Source: Psychrobacillus faecigallinarum (lineage in GTDB: Bacteria; Bacillota; Bacilli; Bacillales_A; Planococcaceae). Taken from it: a stretch of DNA of 64,000 nt. Positions 1-9,237 of the stretch are shown piece by piece (position 1 is the stretch's first letter; every line of letters starts with the position of its first letter). Location of the stretch: contig NZ_JACSQO010000002.1 in assembly GCF_014836595.1 (NCBI RefSeq), forward strand, positions 496,001-560,000, given 5' to 3'. Made by a program: the position numbers and the translations under genes. The notes under the pieces are model-generated. The model was not told the origin of the DNA, ran no database searches, and saw only the letters and a list, made by a program, of their open reading frames with translations.

Positions 1-393
1 ATTCGTCGTGATAAAGCTACTTCTAATATCTGTTCTAACCAAGCCCTTAATGCTCTTGCCGCATCTGTAGCAATGACTGCCCTTGGTAAAAAAGGTGTAA
101 AAGAAATGGCTATTCAAAATATTACTAAGACTCATTATGCGAAGCTAGCATTTGAAAAAGCTGGTTTTGAGGTTCCTTTCCAAGGGGCACATTTTAACGA
201 AATCGTAGTTAAAGTTAATGGCTCAATAGCTGATGCGAATAGTAAGCTTCTTGAAAAAGGAATGATTGGTGGGTTTGATCTTGGCCACATTTATTCTGAT
301 CTAAAAAATCATGTGTTGATCGCAGTAACTGAGCAACGCACAAAAGAAGAAATAGATACACTCGTTCAAGAAATGGGGGCTCTTTATGCATAA
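1..393 (+). CDS. gcvPA: Glycine dehydrogenase (decarboxylating) subunit 1, C-terminal part
   Basis: The frame is open from base 1, so the gene starts upstream; about 130 C-terminal residues are present. The first residues read [14 protein letters not shown], the typical motif of the GcvP alpha half in two-subunit glycine decarboxylases. With GcvPB it forms the PLP-dependent P-protein, which decarboxylates glycine and passes the aminomethyl group to lipoylated GcvH in the cytoplasm. It overlaps gcvPB by 8 bases, so the two are translationally coupled in one operon; gcvT would be expected upstream, as in Bacillus subtilis. Confidence 0.93.
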   Translation: MRRDKATSNICSNQALNALAASVAMTALGKKGVKEMAIQNITKTHYAKLAFEKAGFEVPFQGAHFNEIVVKVNGSIADANSKLLEKGMIGGFDLGHIYSDLKNHVLIAVTEQRTKEEIDTLVQEMGALYA

Positions 394-1846
394 GGACAAT
401 CAACCACTAATTTTTGAAATAACAAAAGAGGGTAGAGTAGGATATAGTCTTCCTGAATTAGATGTCCCAGAAGTAGATTTATCCGAAATATTACCTGTAG
501 GGATGATGCGTGAAGAAGAGGCACAGCTTCCAGAAGTATCAGAACTTGACCTTATGCGTCACTATACAGCGTTATCTAATCGTAACCATGGAGTGGATAC
601 AGGCTTTTATCCACTTGGTTCATGCACGATGAAATACAATCCAAAAATCAATGAATCTGTTGCACGCTTCCCAGGATTTGCGAACATACACCCACTTCAA
701 GATGAATCAACAGTGCAAGGTGCAATGGAAATGTTGTATGATCTACAGCAATCTCTAGTAGAAATCACAGGTATGGATGAAGTTACACTACAACCTGCTG
801 CAGGAGCCCACGGTGAATGGACCGCTCTTATGATGATTCGTGCATTCCACGAATCAAATGGTGATACACAGCGGACAAAAGTAATTGTGCCTGACTCTGC
901 ACATGGTACAAATCCAGCTTCTGCTACTGTAGCAGGATTTGAGACAATCACAGTTAAGTCAAACGAAGATGGTTTAGTAGATTTAGAGGATCTTCGTCGT
1001 GTCGTAGGTCCAGATACTGCTGCCCTAATGCTTACTAACCCTAATACACTAGGATTATTTGAGGAACACATTTTAGAGCTAGCTGAAATTATCCATGGTG
1101 TAGGCGGTAAGCTTTACTATGATGGTGCAAACTTAAATGCTGTTATGTCTAAAGCGCGTCCAGGAGACATGGGCTTTGACTGCGTTCATTTAAACTTGCA
1201 CAAAACATTTACAGGTCCTCATGGCGGTGGTGGTCCAGGTTCTGGACCAGTAGGAGTGAAAGCAGATTTAATTCCTTTCCTTCCAAGCCCAGTTCTAGTT
1301 AAAGAGGACAACAAATACACATTTGACTACAATCGTCCACTAACAATTGGCCGTGTTAAGCCGTTCTATGGTAACTTCGGTATCAATGTTCGTGCATACA
1401 CTTATATTCGTTCTATGGGTCCAGATGGGCTAAAAGCAGTAACAGAATATGCAGTATTAAATGCTAACTATATGATGAGACGTTTGGAAGCTTATTACGA
1501 CCTTCCTTATAACCGCCATTGTAAGCATGAATTCGTCTTAAGTGGTCGTCGCCAGAAGAAATTAGGAGTTCGTACATTAGATATGGCTAAGCGTCTGCTT
1601 GACTTCGGATATCATCCACCAACAATCTACTTCCCATTGAATGTAGAGGAAGGCATGATGATCGAGCCAACTGAAACTGAATCGAAAGAAACATTAGATG
1701 CATTTTGCGAAGCTATGATTCAAATAGCTAAAGAAGTGGAAGAAAATCCAGAAATCGTTCAAAATGCACCACATACAACGGTCATCAATCGTTTAGACGA
1801 AACAAAGGCAGCTCGTAAACCTGTTTTAAGATACACAAAATCATAA
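386..1846 (+). CDS. gcvPB: Glycine dehydrogenase (decarboxylating) subunit 2
   Basis: 486 residues, the usual length for the GcvPB half of the P-protein. The PLP lysine is in the motif [17 protein letters not shown] (Lys273), followed by the glycine-rich loop, and [10 protein letters not shown] at about 171-180 is also characteristic. The start ATG lies inside the end of gcvPA, preceded by a GGGGG ribosome site. It completes the glycine decarboxylase and is the last gene of the operon: a hairpin terminator follows 5 bases after the stop. Corresponds to B. subtilis YqhK. Confidence 0.96.
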   Translation: MHKDNQPLIFEITKEGRVGYSLPELDVPEVDLSEILPVGMMREEEAQLPEVSELDLMRHYTALSNRNHGVDTGFYPLGSCTMKYNPKINESVARFPGFANIHPLQDESTVQGAMEMLYDLQQSLVEITGMDEVTLQPAAGAHGEWTALMMIRAFHESNGDTQRTKVIVPDSAHGTNPASATVAGFETITVKSNEDGLVDLEDLRRVVGPDTAALMLTNPNTLGLFEEHILELAEIIHGVGGKLYYDGANLNAVMSKARPGDMGFDCVHLNLHKTFTGPHGGGGPGSGPVGVKADLIPFLPSPVLVKEDNKYTFDYNRPLTIGRVKPFYGNFGINVRAYTYIRSMGPDGLKAVTEYAVLNANYMMRRLEAYYDLPYNRHCKHEFVLSGRRQKKLGVRTLDMAKRLLDFGYHPPTIYFPLNVEEGMMIEPTETESKETLDAFCEAMIQIAKEVEENPEIVQNAPHTTVINRLDETKAARKPVLRYTKS

Positions 1847-1851
1847 TTATC

Positions 1852-1882
1852 AAGTGCGATCCTAAGGGGTCGCACTTTTTTT
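1852..1882 (+). terminator. Intrinsic terminator after gcvPB
   Basis: Stem GTGCGATCC pairs with GGGTCGCAC (one G-T pair) around a short loop and is followed by seven T. It ends the glycine cleavage operon. Confidence 0.88.
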
Positions 1883-1950
1883 ATAGGAGTATTGCTTAAA
1901 ATGGCTATACAATAGTTGTAATCTAGTAATTATATGAGGAGATGAGATGT

Positions 1951-2166
1951 ATGAAAATAATAAGGTTACCTTATTGCATCTCTGAAGTTAAGGGCATAAT
2001 AGAAAAAGTCGAAGAAGGGGGGGGAATACCGTTCCCCATTCCTTCTTAAAAGGACGAGCCAAATTGTGTAGAAGATAATGTGAAAACAGTTATTAGAAAA
2101 AAATTAAAAAGAATAGGAACCATTAATATTAGAATTACACCTACGACAGTAACGGATAAATTTTAA
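1951..2166 (+). pseudogene. Small ORF interrupted by one in-frame TAA
   Basis: An ATG with a good ribosome site (GAGGAGATGAG, 1936-1946) opens a frame of 32 codons starting MKIIRLPYCISEVKGI, then a TAA at 2047-2049. The same frame continues without another stop for 38 more codons (KDEPNCVEDNVKTVIRKK...) to TAA at 2164-2166. The continuation looks coding (charged helix, varied composition). I read this as a roughly 71-residue protein gene carrying a nonsense codon, or a 32-residue peptide followed by chance open frame. No family recognised. A G8 run with an imperfect inverted repeat (AGAAGG...CCTTCT) lies just before the stop. Confidence 0.4.
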
Positions 2167-2380
2167 TAAGGCTCTTTTTCACTTCTTTTTCCAAAAAGAC
2201 ACCACCTATATTATTGATGATTACTATTAAAGTACAAAAAATCTATTGTAACAATTCTATCATTTTTTAAAATATTCATATTATTGATGTGTGTTGTTTC
2301 ATAATCGAGAAGAAGCAAGGTCACAACGTATTGGTCTTATTGATACGTTCTTTTTATTTCTCCAAGTAGTTTTAGTTTGT

Positions 2381-2500
2381 TGAACGGTCATAAATTTTTC
2401 TATCCGGTTATAAAACCGTCGTGAACGGTTATAAAAAATTCTATCCGGTCATAAAACCTCTCTGAACGGTCATAAAAAAATCTATCCGGTCATAAATCAC
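2381..2500 (+). repeat. Three tandem 41-base repeats, each of two half-units
   Basis: Units begin with TGAACGGT at 2381, 2422 and 2463, exactly 41 bases apart. Each unit holds two related half-units about 20 bases apart, GAACGGTCATAAA and TCCGGTCATAAA, so the core GGTYATAAA occurs six times in 120 bases. Half-units alternate between AACGG and TCCGG. There are no spacers of unique sequence and no cas genes, so this is not a CRISPR array. It lies between the gcv operon and the SUFU gene. Function unknown. Confidence 0.85.
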
Positions 2501-2657
2501 TTTTCCGCGCAATTTCCATATTGAAATCTGCCAAATCTGAAACTTAATGGTCCCATTTCTCGTAGAATTAATAACTTATTCACCCATTTAGGGAGTGAAG
2601 CATTTATTTTATACAGATAGCTTTTAATATAATTACAGATGAGAGGATGGATGTACT

Positions 2658-3317
2658 ATGAATTTAGAAGAATATAAAAAGCGAGCAGCAAAACAAGGGG
2701 ATTGGTCACCGGGTTGGGATGCAATAGATGTAGTCTTTGATCAGCTTTATCCAAATCAGGAGCCAGCTCATTTTGGAACTAATCTACATTCTAGGGTTAT
2801 GTTTGGCGGAGATGAATATATTGACGGGTATAGTATTTATCAATCTCCTAATGGATATAAGCATATTGTGACTTATGGAATGACCGAGTTATACGTGGAC
2901 GAACAAGCAGTTGGTGGTGAATGGAGTGGTTGGGGATATGAAATGACTATTAAGCTGTCGGAGGAAGAGACAGAAGACTGTTTATGGGCAATATCTATGC
3001 TTTCTAATCTCGCTAGGTATACCAATACACAGAAAAGACCGTTTGAACCTTTACAGTATGTAGCAGGAAATGGAGGTTCTCTGCATATTGGAGTAGAATC
3101 TGCTATTACAGCTCTGCTTATTGTGGAAGACACAGAGATTCTAGGTATAGATAGCATTCATGGAAGAGTAGATTTTATACAGTTGGTAGGAATCACGCAA
3201 AGAGAATTAGATATGTTAATAAAGGATCCAACAAATGCAGAAATTTTAGTCGAAAAAATGAAGAAAGAAAATCCTAATTTAGTTACAGATATGAATAGGA
3301 ACAAGTCATATATATAA
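2658..3317 (+). CDS. Suppressor of fused (SUFU) domain protein
   Basis: 219 residues. The N-terminal pattern GWDAIDVVFDQLYPNQEPAHFGT and the middle part (YGMTELY, WSGWGYEMTIKL) match the bacterial SUFU-domain family. Bacterial members are cytosolic and often found near toxin-immunity or accessory genes, but their job is not established, and no toxin is seen here. Ribosome site GAGAGGATGG lies about 10 bases before the ATG. It sits alone between the 41-base repeats and the permease. Family call is by recognition; function left open. Confidence 0.8.
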   Translation: MNLEEYKKRAAKQGDWSPGWDAIDVVFDQLYPNQEPAHFGTNLHSRVMFGGDEYIDGYSIYQSPNGYKHIVTYGMTELYVDEQAVGGEWSGWGYEMTIKLSEEETEDCLWAISMLSNLARYTNTQKRPFEPLQYVAGNGGSLHIGVESAITALLIVEDTEILGIDSIHGRVDFIQLVGITQRELDMLIKDPTNAEILVEKMKKENPNLVTDMNRNKSYI

Positions 3318-3448
3318 TAGCTATGTATCTTACTAACAATGTAAAAACATCTACATAAAATCTAAATTTTAACATTTTTGAAACTTTTAGCTAAAAATTA
3401 CGTATAACCCTTTAGAACATTAAAAGAGACTTTTCTAGGGGGGAAAAT

Positions 3449-5401
3449 ATGCGTAAATGTTTCAATTTATTAGGAAAGTTTCTTTTAGGAGTTTTGGGCA
3501 TGGTTTTAATTAGTAGTGTCCCTGTTGTTTTGTTTCAAATAGGTAGCATATTCGATTTTTCTTTATATTTTCATACAGTGCTAGAGGTGAGCAAAAGTTT
3601 AGTTTTACCATCTCAATGGTCTCTTAGTTATTTTGTTATTGAAACAGGTGAATCTATTCCTATAAGCTTAGGTAATTATTTTAAAGGGCCATATTTGTAT
3701 TCTATGACTATTTTGATTGCCTCGTTGGTTTTTTCTATGTTTGTTTCCTTTATTTTGGCTATTCTCACAACTATTTCAAAAGGGCCAATTCAAAAAGTCT
3801 TATTAAAATTAGCAAACTTACTTACTGCTGTACCCGATTTCGCTTATATATTTCTTATCCAAATAGCAGTAGTCCAGATATATAAAATGTCTGGTTATCG
3901 CATTCTTTCCTTTTATAGCTTAGGAGGAGAAGTTATTTATGCTGCGCCAGTTATTTGTCTTTCAGTAATTCCGACCATTCTTTTTTATAAATTATTTGTC
4001 CTTTTATTTAATCAAGAGATGGGAGAGCCATATGTAGAGCTTGCTAGATCGAAGGGTCTATCCAAGCTAGAGGTTCTGCTTAGGCATTGTACCTCTAACG
4101 TCTTACAAAGTGTCTTTTTTCAATCAAAGTCAATTGTCTGGCTTACTCTGTCTTCCTTATTTATCATAGAGTATCTTTTTGGGATTCCGGGGATTCTGCA
4201 TTATTTAAGAAATGATTTCACTCCAAAGGGCATTGCGTACATACTTTTATCTATATTTATACCATTTTTTCTTTTTTATTCGATTGGAGAAAATACGGTT
4301 AAGAAGGGTCAGCGAGAAAAAAGTGTTCTTTTCGAAGGGTTGCGAGTTTCATTCATGGATTCCCTCCAGTGGAAGAATCTTTTTCGTTATAAAACTAAAA
4401 AAAGGGTGAGCATATTCGCTCTCCTCACTCAGTATATGAATATAACAATTCCATTAATGATTGTTTTTTGCCTGCTAAGTGTAAGTGTAGCATATTATTT
4501 TTTCTATGATGACCATGTGGAACAGATAAATTTTTTATATGACGAGACCGGATCTCTAATCGGGAGGTCGCCACTGCCTCCATCTAGTAGTGTTCTTTTA
4601 GGCACGGATCCACATGGATATTCCATTTTCCAACAACTACTTGTTGGAACAAAATATACTATTGTGTTCACTCTTCTAGTCGCTACTGTTAGAGTGTTTG
4701 GAGGATATGTTTTTGGTTTTGTTTATGCTTTCTATTTAAAAGCTAAATGGAGAAAAGCCATTAATAGTATAGCTGACGGGCTGCACTTTTTACCTTTAAC
4801 ATTATTAATGTATATTTTGCTTCTACCGATTTTAATCGCCTATTCTGGTGAATGGCAAACTACACTGTGGGAAAGATTGTTTATCCAAGTTTTTATCTTG
4901 TCTGTGCTAGTACTTCCGATTACTACTAGTCTTATTGGCAACGAAATGAATGAGGCGATTAAAAAAGAATATGTACAAAACTCTGCTGTAATGGGAGGGT
5001 CTTTAATATGGATTGTACTAAAGCATATTAATCCACAAATAGGTAGGAAACTTTGGTTATATTGGGCCCAGCACATAGTGCAAGTACTTCAAACACTCGT
5101 ACATTTAGGTGTTTTATCCATTTTTGTTGGTGGAGCAATTAACTTTCTTGATAGCCCTAGACTATCACGAGAAATTTACGAATTGTCAGGAATGATTTCC
5201 ATATCGAAGGAAGTATTTCTAACAAAACAATTGTGGCTCATAATACCTCCGTTAGCTATATTTATGTTACTTATTTTTTGTTTTCAGAAGATAGCAGATG
5301 GCATCTCAGATAAACAATTACAGTCTGGAGGACAAAAGAAAAGGCGGGAAATAAAATGGTCCTATATTACAAGGAATTTGGCCAAGAGAACGACGAAATA
5401 A
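3449..5401 (+). CDS. Fused DppB/DppC-type ABC transporter permease
   Basis: 650 residues, about twice the size of a single peptide/nickel permease. The N half carries a DppB-type EAA loop (EPYVELARSKGLSKLEVLLRH, about residues 193-213). The C half begins near residue 325, has the DppC signature LLGTDPHG then a second EAA-like loop (EYVQNSAVMGGS...LKH). About twelve hydrophobic segments are visible. The protein should form both membrane subunits of an importer for peptides or a similar solute, but no ATPase or binding-protein gene is in the window. Ribosome site AGGGGGG. The end overlaps the next gene by 46 bases, suggesting coupled expression. Confidence 0.85.
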   Translation: MRKCFNLLGKFLLGVLGMVLISSVPVVLFQIGSIFDFSLYFHTVLEVSKSLVLPSQWSLSYFVIETGESIPISLGNYFKGPYLYSMTILIASLVFSMFVSFILAILTTISKGPIQKVLLKLANLLTAVPDFAYIFLIQIAVVQIYKMSGYRILSFYSLGGEVIYAAPVICLSVIPTILFYKLFVLLFNQEMGEPYVELARSKGLSKLEVLLRHCTSNVLQSVFFQSKSIVWLTLSSLFIIEYLFGIPGILHYLRNDFTPKGIAYILLSIFIPFFLFYSIGENTVKKGQREKSVLFEGLRVSFMDSLQWKNLFRYKTKKRVSIFALLTQYMNITIPLMIVFCLLSVSVAYYFFYDDHVEQINFLYDETGSLIGRSPLPPSSSVLLGTDPHGYSIFQQLLVGTKYTIVFTLLVATVRVFGGYVFGFVYAFYLKAKWRKAINSIADGLHFLPLTLLMYILLLPILIAYSGEWQTTLWERLFIQVFILSVLVLPITTSLIGNEMNEAIKKEYVQNSAVMGGSLIWIVLKHINPQIGRKLWLYWAQHIVQVLQTLVHLGVLSIFVGGAINFLDSPRLSREIYELSGMISISKEVFLTKQLWLIIPPLAIFMLLIFCFQKIADGISDKQLQSGGQKKRREIKWSYITRNLAKRTTK

Positions 5402-6165
5402 TCCTATTTCTACATGGTGGAGGAGTAGCGGGGTGGATGTGGGATAAGCAGGTTCAGTACTTTAAAGAAAACTATCATTGTATTGTACCAGATCTCCCTG
5501 GTCATGGCCAAAATAATGAGAGCGAATTTGTCTCTATAGAGGATTGCGCTTTTCAACTCATACATTTACTTCAGGAACAGCATGAAGATAAGAAGAAAAT
5601 TGTTGTTGGTTTTTCGTTAGGAGCACAAATAGCTATTCAAATGCTATGTATTAACAAAAGTTTAATAAACTGTGCAATGATTAATAGTGCACTCGTAAGA
5701 AAGATACCACTTGGAAAGCAAATGGTTAAACCTTCGTTAAAGTTAACTTATCCGTTCATAAAGAGTAGAACCTTTTCTAAGCTCCAAGCAAAGACTTTGT
5801 ATATAGGAGAAGATAGATTTGAACAATACTTCAAAGAGAGCAACCAAATGTCTTTAAACACCCTTACAAGAGTTCTTGAGGAGAATATGTCCTTTCATAT
5901 TCCATTCGAATATTCTAATGTAAAAACTAGACTATTAATAACTGTTGGAGATAAAGAAAAAAAAGTGATGAAAAATTCGGCGGGAGACCTATTAAACAAA
6001 CATGATTGTGCAAATGCGATTACTATTAGTGGTATAGGCCATGGAATTCCATTAGCAGCTCCAGAATTTTTCAATGATATATTAGAAAATTGGTTGAAGG
6101 GAGGGAATGTACTTACAAACACGGAGGAAATAAAGAGAAGTGGGAGTACTCCAGAGATAAACTGA
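5356..6165 (+). CDS. Alpha/beta-fold hydrolase
   Basis: 269 residues with a full alpha/beta hydrolase layout: oxyanion motif LHGGG (19-23), nucleophile elbow GFSLG with Ser87, acid Asp199 (VGDKEKK) and His229 (GIGHGIPL). Substrate not predictable from sequence. The ATG overlaps the permease end by 46 bases and has a weak upstream site (AGGCGGG), so translation is probably coupled. A hydrolase paired with an orphan double permease could act on the imported or exported compound; that is inference. The last 20 residues are polar and probably disordered. Confidence 0.88.
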   Translation: MVLYYKEFGQENDEIILFLHGGGVAGWMWDKQVQYFKENYHCIVPDLPGHGQNNESEFVSIEDCAFQLIHLLQEQHEDKKKIVVGFSLGAQIAIQMLCINKSLINCAMINSALVRKIPLGKQMVKPSLKLTYPFIKSRTFSKLQAKTLYIGEDRFEQYFKESNQMSLNTLTRVLEENMSFHIPFEYSNVKTRLLITVGDKEKKVMKNSAGDLLNKHDCANAITISGIGHGIPLAAPEFFNDILENWLKGGNVLTNTEEIKRSGSTPEIN

Positions 6166-6365
6166 AGTAATATTCGTCTATCGATTAGATAGTCTCTCGT
6201 TTAATTACTAGAGGTGGAGCGGGAGGTAATATCTCCATTCTGCGCATATAATAGGACGATTTTAAGTATGATGTCTCTCTCACAAACTATATATCATTCT
6301 ATATAGAAGAAACTCAATATTTTTTCAAGTCGAAATATAATATTCATACATTTATTATGTATATA

Positions 6366-6412
6366 AAGTTATATAAATAAAGTAAACACTCCTACTAAAA
6401 TCCAGGAGTGTT
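6366..6412 (-). terminator. Terminator of the AAA ATPase locus
   Basis: Ten-base perfect stem AAACACTCCT/AGGAGTGTTT (6383-6392 with 6403-6412). Read on the minus strand the right-hand flank is T-rich (ACTTTATTTATAT), so it serves the minus-strand gene ending at 6423. Confidence 0.7.
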
Positions 6413-6422
6413 TATGCAGAAA

Positions 6423-7685
6423 TTAGAAGCCGATAGAATGATCGTCCTCTTCCCAGTCATTTTTAAGAGTACGTTTGTTTTGTTGAATTAATTCGTTAAT
6501 ACGTTTTTCGTATCCAAGCTCCCCATCGTAATGCCAATTCAATGCAATGGACATGTACAATTCGTTTAATTGGGAAACAGATAAGCCCTTTGAACGTTTA
6601 GCTATATCTGTCAATACTTCTTCAGTAAAAATCTTCTTTTTATCTACCTTACGTAAGTAATTTTCTCTTACCTTTTGCGGTGGTGAAGGAATTTCATAGG
6701 CACGATCAAATCTTCCAGCTCGGTTAATAAGTGCAGGATCAATCTTTTGAGGGTAGTTAGTGGTTCCAATGATAAATAGCCCTTCGCGAGATTGTGTTCC
6801 GTCTAGCGTGTTTAAAAAGACGGAGCGTGTATACTCAGGCATCGAGTCAATATCCTCTATTACAAGAATAGCTGGTGCTAATCTTGTAACTATCCCAAAA
6901 ACCTCTTGGATTGAATGGCTTCCTGTGAATTCAGTGATTTGCCAATATACCACCGGAGCCTTTGTAGATCCTGTTATAGATTTAACTAATGTTGTTTTTC
7001 CATTGCCGGGGGAACCATAAAGTAAGATACCCCTTTTGTATGGAAGACCGTATTCCTTGAAAAAATGACCGTCCTCATTAAAAAATTCATCGATAGAACG
7101 AAAAATATCTTGTTTAATATGGTTCTCGAGTAAAACTTCCTCTCTTTAAACGGCAGCTTGCTCCCCATATTTTCTTCGTTGTACCCCGTGTTCCGTGTCT
7201 ACCAAATAGGTGACAGATTGCATGAGAAGTTCACGTAGCTTTTCGTTTATTTCTTCTAAAAAGTAAAGGGCACCTTCAGGGGAAGTGGAAAAGAAAAAAT
7301 ATTCAGGCCAAGCATTCCCTCCCGAAAAATTAAAGGCCATTGTTACGGCCACTTGATATTCAGGAAATAAAATAACCGTATTTTCAAAGGTACTGACAAT
7401 CTCTAGCTTGCTCTCCATCGAAAGTGAAGATTTATTGGCAATTTTACTTAATGGCTTTGCTTCATAAATATTTCCTAAAATTTTGTATTGAATCAGTTCA
7501 TTTTCCATCATTTCGATTAGACTGTTATCTAATTGAATTATATGATCTCCTATATCCACTAATTGCCAATTGCCCTCATAATTTTCATTTAAGAGCTTAA
7601 TGACTCTCCGTGTTAAAATAGCAAAATCCTCATAGTTTGGGTGTAACTTTCTAAATTGTTCTTCGTTAGAAAATAATACCTTCAT
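6423..7685 (-). pseudogene. AAA+ ATPase (BCS1/Vps4-like) split by an in-frame TAA
   Basis: Two minus-strand open frames, 7685-7146 (179 codons, MKVLFSNEEQF...) and 7145-6423, lie in the same frame and are separated only by TAA at 7148-7146. Joined they give about 420 residues: an N-terminal substrate or regulatory region, then Walker A GSPGNGKTT, Walker B ILVIEDIDS, sensor GTTN and arginine finger NRAGRFDR, as in classical AAA ATPases. The second half has no ATG, GTG or TTG with a ribosome site before Walker A; the first in-frame GTG (6953) is after it, so a separately started product would lack Walker A. AAA to TAA is the simplest change. Ribosome site AGGGGGA precedes the first ATG. Substrate unknown. 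Confidence 0.85.
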
Positions 7686-7714
7686 TAGCCAATCCCCCTA
7701 TGTAAAAGCTCTAA

Positions 7715-7747
7715 ACAAAAAAGGTTCCTCTTGGTAAGAAGAACCTT
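7715..7747 (-). terminator. Terminator after yqhL
   Basis: On the minus strand AAGGTTCTTCTT pairs with AAGAGGAACCTT (7721-7747) and is followed by a run of T. It lies 9 bases past the rhodanese stop. Confidence 0.85.
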
Positions 7748-7755
7748 ATGTTATA

Positions 7756-8139
7756 TTATTTGGATTTTATCTTTCCAGTCCAGCTTTTAAAACCACCTTG
7801 TAATTGGTTAAGCTGCGTGTAGCCTTTTTTCTTTAAGAACATGGCTGCGCGTCCACTTCTTGCGCCATTTCCGCAATAAAGATATACTGGCTTATCTGGT
7901 CGAATTTCTTTGTGACGTTGACGCAATTGAGATGATGGTATATTTCTTGCACCAAGAATATGACCTCCATCAAATTCCTTTGGTTCACGCACATCGATTA
8001 ACTGAGCTTTTCGATAACCCTCGATGAATTGTTCCTGCGTAAGGTTTGTAACTGTTTTTTTTAGTCGGTATGCTGAAATTCCAGCATAAACTAATAATAC
8101 GACCAATATTGCTATGATAATATAAAGAGTCTCTAACAC
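7756..8139 (-). CDS. yqhL: Membrane-anchored rhodanese-domain protein (YqhL-like)
   Basis: 127 residues: one N-terminal membrane segment (about 4-23), then a single rhodanese domain with LIDVREPKEF and the active-site loop CGNGARSG (Cys89). Such proteins carry persulfide sulfur on the cysteine; the physiological acceptor is not known. It sits divergently next to lipM, as yqhL and yqhM are adjacent in B. subtilis, which supports the name. A terminator follows directly. Confidence 0.9.
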   Translation of the reverse strand: MLETLYIIIAILVVLLVYAGISAYRLKKTVTNLTQEQFIEGYRKAQLIDVREPKEFDGGHILGARNIPSSQLRQRHKEIRPDKPVYLYCGNGARSGRAAMFLKKKGYTQLNQLQGGFKSWTGKIKSK

Positions 8140-8241
8140 GGTCTTTCCCCTTTCTATACTTCCAATATCTATTATAAAAGATTTGCTAGATACAATTCAA
8201 TCATTTTGGTAAAATGAATAGCGTTGTTAGGGGGGAGAAGT

Positions 8242-9078
8242 TTGGAAAAAACAAAATGGTACTTTATTGATTCAGGTCCGTGCGCCCCATCTTATAATAT
8301 GGCGCTTGACGAAGCACTTCTAGACTGGCATAGTGAAGGTTTGATTCCACCTGTGATTCGATTTTACGAATGGAATCCTGCAACTCTATCAATTGGTTAT
8401 TTTCAATCGGTAGAAAAAGAGATAGATATGGAAGCAGTTCGCAGGCTTGGTTTAGGATTTGTTCGAAGACCAACAGGTGGGCGAGGAGTTCTTCATGAGC
8501 ATGAACTTACATATAGCGTCATTGTTTCGGAAGACTATCCAGATATGCCAGCAACAGTCACGGAGGCATATCGAGTAATCAGTGAGGGACTGTTGAAAGG
8601 ATTTCAGAGTCTTGGATTAGAAGCTTACTTTTCTATTCCTAACACTCCTGATAAGCTACAAGCTCTAAAGAATCCTAAAACTGCCGTTTGCTTTGACACA
8701 CCTAGTTGGTATGAGCTAGTGGTGGAAGGTAAAAAGGTTGCAGGTAGTGCTCAAACTAGACAAAAAGGTGTTATATTACAGCATGGAGCGATACTTTTAG
8801 ATTTAGACGATGAGAAACTAGTTCAAACTTTTAAATTTTCTACGGATGAAGCACGTGAAAAGGTGAAAAAAAGTATAAATCAAAAAGCTGTCGCTATAAA
8901 CAAATTATTACAAAAACCGATACCTATAGACATGTGCAAGGTTGCTTTTAGGGATGGATTTTCAGAAGCTTTAAATGTTGAATTGGTGCCATTTAGCTTA
9001 AATGAGAAACAAATTGAATATGTGAAAACGTTGGAAAAACGGCGTTATGCAAATGACGAATGGAATTTAAAAAAATAA
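8242..9078 (+). CDS. lipM: Octanoyl-[ACP]:protein N-octanoyltransferase
   Basis: Biotin/lipoate transferase-fold enzyme that moves octanoate from acyl carrier protein to GcvH, the first step of lipoate assembly in Bacillus. [11 protein letters not shown] and the Cys in TAVCFDTPS are visible. I start at TTG 8242 because AGGGGGGAG lies 6 bases before it; this numbering puts the catalytic Cys at 150, as in B. subtilis LipM, whereas an earlier TTG at 8224 would place the ribosome site inside the gene. 278 residues. Its products serve the gcv and bkd systems in this window. Confidence 0.92.
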   Translation: MEKTKWYFIDSGPCAPSYNMALDEALLDWHSEGLIPPVIRFYEWNPATLSIGYFQSVEKEIDMEAVRRLGLGFVRRPTGGRGVLHEHELTYSVIVSEDYPDMPATVTEAYRVISEGLLKGFQSLGLEAYFSIPNTPDKLQALKNPKTAVCFDTPSWYELVVEGKKVAGSAQTRQKGVILQHGAILLDLDDEKLVQTFKFSTDEAREKVKKSINQKAVAINKLLQKPIPIDMCKVAFRDGFSEALNVELVPFSLNEKQIEYVKTLEKRRYANDEWNLKK

Positions 9079-9153
9079 AAGTCTTAAAGGCATATGGTCA
9101 AAATGAGGAATAGGAATTAATGCTTAAAATTTAATTTGCCAAATTAAATCACT

Positions 9154-9182
9154 TTACACCTCTATATGTAGTACCGTATGAT
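9154..9182 (+). promoter_or_regulatory. Predicted sigma-A promoter of nrdJ
   Basis: TTACAC (9154-9159), 17-base spacer, TATGAT (9177-9182). The first NrdR box fills the spacer, a position suited to repression. Confidence 0.55.
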
Positions 9183-9206
9183 ATATAAAGCTACTACATC
9201 TTGTGT
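9159..9206 (+). promoter_or_regulatory. Pair of NrdR boxes before nrdJ
   Basis: Box 1 CCTCTATATGTAGTAC (9159-9174) and box 2 CTACTACATCTTGTGT (9191-9206) each match about 11-12 of 16 positions of the NrdR consensus ACACWATATATWGTGT. Their starts are 32 bases apart, about three helix turns, the spacing known for cooperative NrdR binding upstream of ribonucleotide reductase genes. The first lies in the promoter spacer and the second just downstream of the -10. Confidence 0.65.
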
Positions 9207-9237
9207 CAATGCGAGTTGTAGAAAGGAGGAAAAACAA

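Noticed and set aside
2381..2500. Repeats read as a CRISPR array
   Set aside because: Units are contiguous without unique spacers and no cas gene is present.
6423..7148. UAA recoded as an amino acid
   Set aside because: TAA is the normal end of many intact genes in this window, so general recoding is excluded; a local mutation or error is simpler.
9178..9237. nrdJ starting at 9178
   Set aside because: That start has no ribosome site, would add residues unlike the family and would put NrdR box 2 in the coding sequence; TTG 9238 has AAAGGAGG at 8 bases.
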